A stretch of 64,000 bases of DNA, from contig JAJHTX010000002.1 in the NCBI GenBank assembly GCA_032164295.1, positions 620,001 to 684,000 on the forward strand. Reading direction: 5' to 3'. Positions 55,972-64,000 of the stretch are shown piece by piece (within the stretch, counting starts at the first letter, position 1; each line of letters begins with the position of its first letter). A program made the translations under genes and the position numbers. The notes beneath the pieces are model-generated. The model was not told the DNA's origin and did no database searches. It worked only from the letters and a program-made list of their open reading frames with translations. Origin of the DNA: Inonotus obliquus (lineage: Eukaryota; Basidiomycota; Agaricomycetes; Hymenochaetales; Hymenochaetaceae).

Positions 55972-58900
55972 ATGACTGTCGCTAGCGACAGCGACCGTGC
56001 GATGGGTAGAATATCCCCGCAGGCCTATTTCTCCGGTCGCGTTTCCCCACCGAACAGCACAGTCCTCACCAAAGCACACATCCTCGACGCGATAGCACGC
56101 TCGAATGATGATGGTTGTACGCTTGACCTCAGTAATAAGAACCTCATTGATGTGGGCGAGATGGGTGCCGAGGAGCTTGCTCAAGTCGGGAGAGGAGAAG
56201 ATCTGTTGGATGAGTGTCGCATCCTCCGGTATGTCCAGGTGTTTGCTCTGAAGTCTCATTGTTCCTTCCTCTAAATCACGCGTTCTCTTTCAAGTATTGC
56301 CCTCGTTGGGAACTACTTATCCTCTTTGCCCATGACTTTTGCGCGTCTGGCGCGTCTGCGGTACCTTACTCTACGATCCAACAACTTTACGGTAGTACCA
56401 GAAGTGGCAAGTCTTCGATACTTTCCTCACGTCGAACCTAACCTGACAAGGATTCTAGCTAACTACCATGCCTTCCTTGGAGATTCTCGACCTCAGTAGA
56501 AACAAAATTAGGGGCTTGCCAACGAATCCAGGCACGCTTGTCAATCTCCGGGTACGGGTACTAAGGAATGTTGATCGGTTGCATTGGCATTGATGAACTG
56601 TATCATATAGGTCATATCCTTGAGTCGAAATAAAATTCGAAGGCTCCCCTCGTATCTATGGAAATTCAAAGCACTCACTGTTGTGAAGGCTGACCACAAT
56701 CCGATTGAGTGGCCTCCGCGAGAAATAATGGAAGCCGAAGACGACTTAGAAGACCAAGACGCGATGCAAAATTGGGTGCAAGCACTCAAGTCGTGGATTG
56801 CTGAGAACGGCGCGGAAGAAGAGAAAAACTTTACCCCTCCCTTAGATACGCAGACGGAAGTTGCCTCTGTGGCTGTGAGTGCGTCGGAACACCTACGTAC
56901 AGCGTCCATCGGCTCCGACCGTTCGATTTATTCGACTTCTTCGTATGAATACTCAGTCAAGGATAGCAAGCCTGACAGTCCATCTCCGATCGACACTAAA
57001 AGTGCTTCGCCTTCAATAGCCGAAGGGATTTCTGCTTCTCCGGAATCTTATTTGCCAACGCGAGAGGACTCGCTACCTTCTGTCGACGATGACACGGCGC
57101 GCCCGATACCACCTGCCCATGGTAGGAATAGATCCTACGCACCGGTCGGTGAGTCTCGCAAACGAAGCCTTTCTGTGCAAAAGTCTCTGCCAGATTTACG
57201 GCTAGAGAGCAAACAAGTGCCTCTTGCGTCACGAAGTCGATTAAGAGCACCGTCTGTTGATGGTCTGAAAAAAGCCTCTAGTGAAGGTTTCGCTTCAACC
57301 GCAGAGTCTTCGATTCATGGCTTACAGTCGTCCGTACGAACACGGCCACCTCGAGGGCAGCGTCATGAACCACTTCCTTCAATATCTGAGCAACGAAAAG
57401 TTCCATCAATGGACTTTGAGCGCAACTCATACTTTCGACGATTCTCTACCCTTCCGGTAGCAGCAATTTCGAGGATGACCCCGCCTGCGTTACTGTCCGT
57501 AATCGATAGTGTCCGCGGCATTCTGTTTGCGGTCACACAAGTATACCAGAGTCTCCAGCATTACACGGTGCACTGTATCGATGAACGACTTTCGGCAGTA
57601 CTAATGAAGGTGTTGGACCCTGCCAGCTCTTCTTTGATGCAGTTGATCAATGCCCTTGACAAATTCGATTCTATGAGCAAGCGGGGTTGTCCGCCTCCTG
57701 CTGTATGTCGAGACGTTATCGAGACCTGCAGGGATAATGTTGCCATGTTTGGAAAGGCCGTCGGCGTGCTCGCCATGCAACTGAAGGTATTCGCGTCGCG
57801 GGAGGACGTTCGTTACTCGCGACAGATGCTTTTGGTGTTGTATGGAGCGACGGCGGAAATATCCAACTCGTGGCAAGGGATTGCACCGCAATTAGAGTCG
57901 ATCGAGGCTTTACTGCGCGATAATCAACCCTCTCCCTCTTCGGCTACAGCAACAGCTACACCAACTCCTCCAAGAATGTCCTCATTCAAAGCGCACTTGG
58001 CATCCCAAGTGTCGTCTGGTCGCATTGTGTTTCCTCCAATAGCCGAGCAACCGGAGCCGCCTTTAGCCTCCTCTCAAACAGATGATCGTCCCGTATCTCC
58101 GGGCAGTCATATCCAGTCCATGCAAGCTGAGTTACCCATCGCGACTGGTAGTACGCAGATAAGAAGGCCAGGACAGACGGAGGGCCGTTCGCGCATAAAC
58201 CGACGACATGCTGGATCGTTCAGCGTGAAGGACGTGGAGATCGGGCGATCCTTGCCTTCTAATGCTGAGTTGTCTCCTCCTGCTGGTGGGATTGCAAGTG
58301 GATCAACTACGCCAACACCTCGAGCTCACGTAGCTTCGCTACGAGGTAACCCTTCCTCCGGAAGCCCTGTTCCTCCATTACCTATCTCCAATCACAAATT
58401 TTCGCAATCTCGACACTCTCCAGGCCCTCACTCACGGCAAAATTCTGGCCAGAATGCGATGGCGAGTGCGCCGCAATCATCACAGTCCGGAACATCGAGA
58501 GGAGGTCCGGAGTTGCCCACGAGCTCAGGTGCGCTCGTTGATAAGGAAGCTTTGGACTCAATGGCAGCTGCAGTTCGAGCAGCTACAGCGGTTTGGGCGA
58601 CACTTGACGAGATCTCTAATGATATGGCTGGAATGCCTCTTGATATACATGGTACTCTGGCCAAGGCGCAATCTGTGACACGTAGGCTGGGAGACACTAT
58701 AAGAGCTGCCCAAGAAGGGTATTTGAATGCCGACCGCAAGGCGTTGCGTGAGGACGCCCACGTGTTCATCAGAGTGAGTGTTATTTGCTTAGCGAATGTT
58801 TCCCGTGTATCTCATTGATCAATCATAATCGCCCGTTTTAGACGGTGGTTGCGCTTTCCAAAGTCGTAAAAGACTACAGCGCTGCACACCGACTTTCTGG

Positions 58901-59348
58901 ACAACTGCGGAGTGACATGGCGAAACTTACGAATGCGACGCAGAGCTTTGTTATGCTTCTACATGTATCGTCATATGCACCGTCAACTCCACGACCGTAT
59001 TCGCCATCGGTCAATGTCGGGCCTAATATAAATAGTGTCAGCTCAAACGGCGGTGGTTCGCAATCACCCACTGTGGGAGGCTTGGCTGTATCTGGTGGCG
59101 AAGAGCGGCCGCAAGCGGGAGGATCGGGCTCAGGATTAGGACGGAGTCGGAGTGCACAGGCTTCTACAAGCTCAAAACTAGTTCCGCCCAATTCATCAGG
59201 CTCAACACCACGTAGCGCACAACCACACCAGCAGACATTCAAGGTTCCCACAACGGCTCGTTCGAATGGCACTTCCAAACTTCGTAATGTTCCATCTGTG
59301 GATGCTGTACAAACAGCGGACGTGCAGGCTCAAGCGAATGGATTATAA
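55972..59348 (+). CDS. SOG2: leucine-rich repeat protein SOG2 (RAM pathway)
   Basis: LRR scaffold of the RAM/Cbk1 NDR-kinase network that controls polarity and cell separation. Exons 55972-56228, 56295-56406, 56459-56551, 56611-58773 and 58842-59348 give 1043 residues in phase. Intron 2 (56407-56458) is a GC-AG intron (GTG|GCAAGT). LRRs: GCTLDLSNKNLIDVG, LRYLTLRSNNFTVVPEV, LEILDLSRNKIRGLP, ISLSRNKIRRLPSYLWKF and ALTVVKADHNPIEWPP. A long Ser/Pro-rich linker follows. The SOG2 domain begins near PPALLSVIDSVRGILFAV and includes MFGKAVGVLAMQLKVF and ATAEISNSWQGIAPQLE. The segment after the last intron (TVVALSKVVKDYSAAHRLS) closes the helical C-terminal region before a disordered tail. Confidence 0.93.
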
Positions 59349-60083
59349 TCTCAAGACTCTCATCGTACGCTCTTATTTAATTTGTCTCTAGACGGTCTTG
59401 ACGATCTTGATGATCTCAATTTCGCTCCGAAAAGTCACGACTTTCATTCTCAATGACACTCCCTTTCTCTCTCGTCTCTACACTCAAGCTTTCATCTCTC
59501 TTTTCCTCACCTCCAGTATTCTCTTGTATCTTAACTTATCGTGCTCTGTCCCTGCTTGGTCGTCCTCGTTCGTTTTCACTTGCAGATGCGTATTTAATGT
59601 ATCGCTGTCAGTGCTCCTCTCATTTATCTCCTTCAAATTTTTCTTATCAGGCATAGTTTCGTTCAATTAGGTTACCCGTCAATACAGCATTGAGCATCAT
59701 CTAGCATTATTGTTGTCGTCTGCCAGAGACATTGAAATACAATCTAGAATTGTTTTTAAGCACTCATGGTTCTTCTGTTTAGCGGGCTATCATCCTGGTT
59801 AGATCTGTCAGATCACTCATTTACCGCAGTATTTGAAGACTCGGTGGATTGCCTCTTCATTCACACCCCAGTTATCAGTTCATACGATCAACTTTCTACA
59901 CTGAATGAAAATACAAAGGCCACAAGTGCTTCCGTCACCACAGAGTTCTTCCATTTTCTTACAAAGGGTCCATTGATCATCATTACCTCATTTGGAGAAA
60001 TCACAGATCGCAGCCTCAGGCGCGTAAGCGCTCACAACACGGCAACGGCAGACTTGTCCAGCTGCTCGTTCTCTACGAGCACG
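59349..60083. other. intergenic region SOG2 to FYVE gene
   Basis: Pyrimidine-rich 3' flank of SOG2 (59350-59660) and 5' flank of the FYVE gene. The short frame at 59766-60191 has no family resemblance and overlaps the true first exon. Confidence 0.5.
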
Positions 60084-63000
60084 ATGAGCACAACTTCACT
60101 GACACCCTATGTTCCTTATCAGGCTTACAAGGTAAGTATCCAGTCACACCGTATTCCGGTTTGTGGGTTATATTTATGTGTGGTGATGTGATAGTCAAAG
60201 CGTCACTCGCGTGTGCTATCGAACCCGACTCCGCCTGCCGAAGTACCAAATGTGAATACGAGCGTCAATGTGAATGCGAGTATAAATGGTACGGGAGAGG
60301 CACATGGACAAACGAGACATGCTTCTTGGTCTTCTGCTGACTTTGCGCTTCGGGTGAATGGGGAGAACGCTGTTGGTGGTGCTTCTGGTGTTAGTGGGAA
60401 GGTTGCGAGGCCGTGGGCGCTGAAGAGCGACGTGGCGCCTTCAACTGCGAATCTGGACTCCAATGTGAATGAAAATGGTGGTGATACGAGTGAACCAGGC
60501 GCTGGTGCTCGTCCTGGTACTGGCACTAGTACTGTTCCCAATATTGGGAATGCAAACTCGACATCGGTGGTGAGGACGAGACCCGCCTCGGTTATGATCA
60601 TACCGCATCATCAGATAGTATCAGAAGGTAATCGCGTGTCGAGCTCGGAGCCCACATCTCCAGGAGTTTCCTCTACCGTTCCTGGTATCGGTTCGGTAAC
60701 CAGTACCAAGCTCAACGGCGGACTTTCGATCTCCGAAGCAAATACCGAATTGTTAAAGTCAGGTCCTACAGGGGAACAATCTACACCGACATATTCAAGT
60801 TCCAGTTCTAATGGCTCGAATGAACTACCAGGTCCATCCAGCGAACCTAACGGAAAAGCTAGTACGAGTCCCACAGTATCAGAAAAGTCCGCTGGAAAGG
60901 CCCCTGCCACCGCGGCTTCGGAAGCAAATGCTGCTGGACCATCAACCACGCCATCTTCGCCTCCCTCTCCATCATCAGCGAGATCTAGTTCCAGTATCAG
61001 TAACCCACGCAGGACATCAACTTTCCGTTATGTACCGCTCCGACCACCGAACACAAGTTCGAAATCCACTGCACCGCGGACGTCCAGTCCTTTACGGCCT
61101 GCCAATACGATACAACCCCACGCGCATAACCGCGCGGCATCGACTTCTGGACTCTCGCCACTTGCTAGTGCGCGTCATCTCGGAGATCAGCCATCACCTG
61201 CGTCGATACATTCTGAACTCGCGCCGGAAACAACGACTCATTCTGGTGGTACCCCAAGACCGGGAATATCTAATGTTAACGGCAATAGCAACACACACCA
61301 CCGAAGTTCATCCATGTTAGTATCGCCATTTGCATCCCGCACCTCATCTGCGAGTGCTGTCGCGCCGAGAATTAATCCACCTCAACGAACGAGCTCACTT
61401 TCACATCCTCCACCGATTACGCCTCCAAACCAGTCCATCTCTCCATCGTTTTCGGCCTTTCCTGCGCCTGCTCCTGCTCCCATGTCGATCTCGACAACCG
61501 GATTATCTCGTGTTCAATCGCCGTCTCCGATCCCTCAAGGTACACCTTCCACCGCCACCACTGCTTCTGCTCCTACTTCCATGCCTTCCACACCTACGTC
61601 GACAGCAATCTCGACAGCGACGTACAAGGCAGTCTATAGACCAGGCTTCCAACCTAAGGGCGTTTATCGCCCACTAACAGACGACTTCCTCGCGCTCCGA
61701 AAACGTGCAAGGGATGAGGGTCGAATTGAGCTTACGAGATTAGAAAGGCGGTTTGAGAAGCTGGTGGACTTGCATTTCTCACCGACTAAAGCGGATGAAG
61801 AACAGGATTCAAATGCGAAAGGAAAAGAGAAAGCAAATAGTGGGACTAATGTTGTGATGGCACCAGGACTTGCCAGACGTGCATCGTCATTCTTTGAAGA
61901 ACTTGGCGAGCTTCGGGGAAAGAGTGCGAGTGAACTTTGGAAGAGTGTTTTGGAGAGCCGGGCCGCTGCTGCGAATGGCGCCAAGGGTGATATTCGATGT
62001 GAGGATTTAACATGTCGTGACGGTTTCCTCTTCCTGGACATTTACTGAGGTTATTTGTGCAGCTGCTGAACAACGAATAACACCCTGGGAAGAAGATGCG
62101 GACGTGTCGGCTTGTCCTCATTGCTCGTACGTCTAAGAGTTTTCAATCCAAGACCACATCAGACTAATTGCTACTTATCAGTGCCTCCTTCCACCCCTTA
62201 ACAAACCGAAAACATCACTGCCGATTATGTGGAAGGATTATCTGTTCCCTTCCGGTGAAGAACCCTCAACGACCTGTTCCGTGTTCTCTCCTCTTCGTCT
62301 CGGATTCGAAGACGGGGAGAATTGAGGAAGTGACGGAGGGAGTAGATTATGGTGTAAGGCCACGTACGAGTTCAAACGCTGGGAGGAGCGGTGTTGTGAA
62401 TGGTAGTACGAGTGAAGAGAAGTTCTTGAAGGGTGTGAGGATTTGTAGGGAGTGTAAATCTGTTATGCTGTGAGTTTCGGTTGACGACGAGCTGCTTGTG
62501 AGTTGTTTACTGAACGTTTGTATGCCCCTAGGCGGCAGCAGTACAGGCAGGAGGCAAAGCGTGTTCCTACCATGGTCAGACTTTACGAGGTAAATCACTC
62601 CACTAGGTATATGTTGCTAATTGCTGAAATACTGTCTTCCAGGTGCTCGTTTCGCTCGAGTCTGAGATTGAGGAGCTGTTACCTCATTTTCAAGAACTCA
62701 TGCTCAGCTTATCGTGAGTGCCTCTTACTCAGCATCCTTACCTATGATAACATGTGTCTGCAGGAACAACCCAGATGAAGCGCCGACAAAAGAAGCTTCA
62801 GCAGCACGGAAGCATCTTTTGGAGTGTTTTGCGGATTACGACGCTATCGCGAAGCGGATACGAAAAATTCCGTGTCCCGGTGGACCGGGGAGCTCGCAAG
62901 ATCGTGTGCTGGGCGCAATTCAGGTACGGGCGAATACGTTCTTGCAGAAGAATATGTTTCCTCTTCAGGTGCCTGGTGACAATTTCCTCGTTACGTTTTT

Positions 63001-63314
63001 TCCGGACTGACGCTCTGAAACTTTGCTTGATAATTTAGTCACTTCCGAAACCAAAGAGACGAGCTTCTGCAAAAGCCAATGGAGACTCGACACCTCCAGA
63101 TGGCACTTCCTCCTCGCAGGTTATTGACCCAGACTCCGAGTTGGCGCAGGCTCTGCAACCATTATTGGAACAAGAAGCGTTGTTGGAGTCGTTCGTGGAG
63201 GAGGCGACTACGCATAGGAAGTTTGAGGATGCGAAAACGTTGAAGGCGAACCTTGCAGAGATACGGGCAGAGATTGATCGGATTGTTATCCAGGCTGAGG
63301 GAGGGACGAGATGA
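60084..63314 (+). CDS. PEP7: FYVE-domain endosomal tethering protein, PEP7/VAC1-rabenosyn-like
   Basis: Predicted PI3P-binding effector in Golgi-to-endosome traffic. Exons 60084-60131, 60195-61998, 62063-62126, 62182-62469, 62532-62589, 62643-62713, 62764-62968 and 63039-63314, all phase-consistent, give 937 residues. Residues 17-490 are Ser/Pro/Asn-rich and disordered. AVYRPGFQPKGVYRPLTDDFL and LARRASSFFEELGELRGKSA precede the FYVE finger, which has ITPWEED, CPHC, NRKHHCRLCGRIIC and RICRECK. About 65 residues are inserted before the last CxxC, longer than in a standard FYVE. The C-terminus, EQEALLESFVEEATTHRKFED with LKANLAEIRAEIDRI, resembles the rabenosyn Rab-binding helical hairpin. Confidence 0.9.
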
Positions 63315-63598
63315 TTTTGTATTTCGCGCAATAACTTAGTAGATAAATTAGATAGCCTATACAGTGTGACACATCACATCGCATCAACTCCGCACAGACC
63401 GCAATTTTTTTTCTGTAATAGAAGTAAGGAAGATACGCAATAATCTGAGGTTTTTGATGGGCCATCAAAAATTTCAATTTTTTTTGGAAAAAAAAATAAT
63501 GGTATTATTAGTAATATTTGCAGACAACTGCCACGTAAGTACTAGTCTGCACAATTTTCTTTACTCCACTTTATAACTTGAATGCCGCCGGGAAACGC
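63315..63598. other. intergenic region with homopolymer runs
   Basis: 3' flank of the FYVE gene. Contains T and A homopolymer runs (63402-63411, 63478-63497). No gene. Confidence 0.5.
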
Positions 63599-63600
63599 TA

Positions 63601-64000
63601 CAGGAAAATACCGGTCCTTTAAACAGTACCGTTCCTTTAAACACCATGACTTTTCTCACTCAATTCTTCACTTATCAGCTCAGAAAAATTCACGTACTCA
63701 AGGACAGTATGTATCACTGAGTCTGCAAATTTACAAGAAATTTGAGCAAGCTGTTGAGTCTAGAGAAACTATACAGTGTTGATATTTGATGAAATTCACA
63801 GACCTGAGTCGAAACCAATTCCTCCTGCAATTTCCCCTGTTATTTAACTGTATAGATAATGTGATACTTTAAAACTATGCTACATATTCTACTTTCACTC
63901 CAAGTTTCAGGGAGAAATTGCGTCTCAATCAATTAATATTGTAAGAAAATCTCAAGAGTGTGATAGTCAAAATGATCGGCGTGCTGACAAAATAGGATAT
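63601..64000. mobile_element. second Tc1/mariner-type element, inverted, truncated by window end
   Basis: Starts CAGGAAAATACCGGTCC after a TA (63599-63600). It matches the reverse complement of the right part of the element at 54941-55613 for at least 400 bp with only scattered differences. The other end lies outside the window. Confidence 0.85.

Noticed and set aside
1..64000. tRNA, rRNA, CRISPR arrays, prokaryotic operons, viral genes
   Set aside because: None was found by eye on either strand; TPsiC-like motifs seen had no matching cloverleaf.

Overview
The window is nuclear DNA of a filamentous basidiomycete, most likely an Agaricomycete. Genes are dense and carry many 48-80 nt introns. 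Housekeeping proteins read as fungal orthologues: eIF1, OGG1, SAR1, SRP receptor beta, UTP21, a GYP7-like TBC protein, RPS21, PIG-Y, Hsp70, PP2A-B56, SOG2 and a PEP7/rabenosyn-like FYVE protein. No prokaryotic operon, CRISPR array, rRNA or tRNA was seen. Exon borders were deduced by hand from splice consensus, reading-frame phase and protein family conservation.

Left third (1-21,105). eIF1 and an intact four-exon OGG1 are convergent. Divergent from OGG1 starts a tandem array of six related three-exon genes for pepsin-like (family A1) aspartic protease homologues without an obvious signal peptide. Units 2-5 each carry a broken copy of the 5' half of OGG1 (never the catalytic Lys/Asp part), a copy of the OGG1/protease divergent promoter, and one protease-like gene. 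Four units also carry a conserved downstream module of unknown nature. The two right-hand genes keep both catalytic DTG triads. The four left-hand genes have lost the N-lobe triad and altered the C-lobe triad, so they look like pseudo-proteases. One of these is frameshifted by a 25-bp tandem duplication, and the rightmost DTG copy has an in-frame stop near its N-terminus. A 649-bp hAT-type non-autonomous element sits in one OGG1 fragment. This array is the most unusual part of the window.

Middle (21,397-46,093). SAR1 and SRP receptor beta are convergent; SRP receptor beta and UTP21 share a 158-bp divergent promoter; a GYP7-like RabGAP follows. After a second hAT-type element (666 bp, perfect 8-bp target duplication) come an NADP-dependent MDR oxidoreductase and its degenerate inverted copy, then RPS21 (four small exons, easily missed), a C2H2 zinc-finger gene, and a segmental duplication of a PIG-Y plus cytochrome P450 pair. 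In the duplicate, PIG-Y is dead and the P450 is intact.

Right third (46,938-64,000). In order: a conserved hypothetical protein with a Pro/Gly-rich tail, a cytosolic Hsp70 with a TATA box and a five-unit step-type heat-shock element, PP2A-B56, a Tc1/mariner-type non-autonomous element, SOG2 and a FYVE-domain PEP7-like gene. A second, inverted copy of the same element runs off the right edge. The single-copy genes serve translation, DNA repair, secretion and trafficking, ribosome biogenesis, GPI-anchor synthesis and polarity signalling, and show no operon-like logic. The duplicated genes (protease-like array, MDR pair, P450 pair) are the accessory part of the locus.
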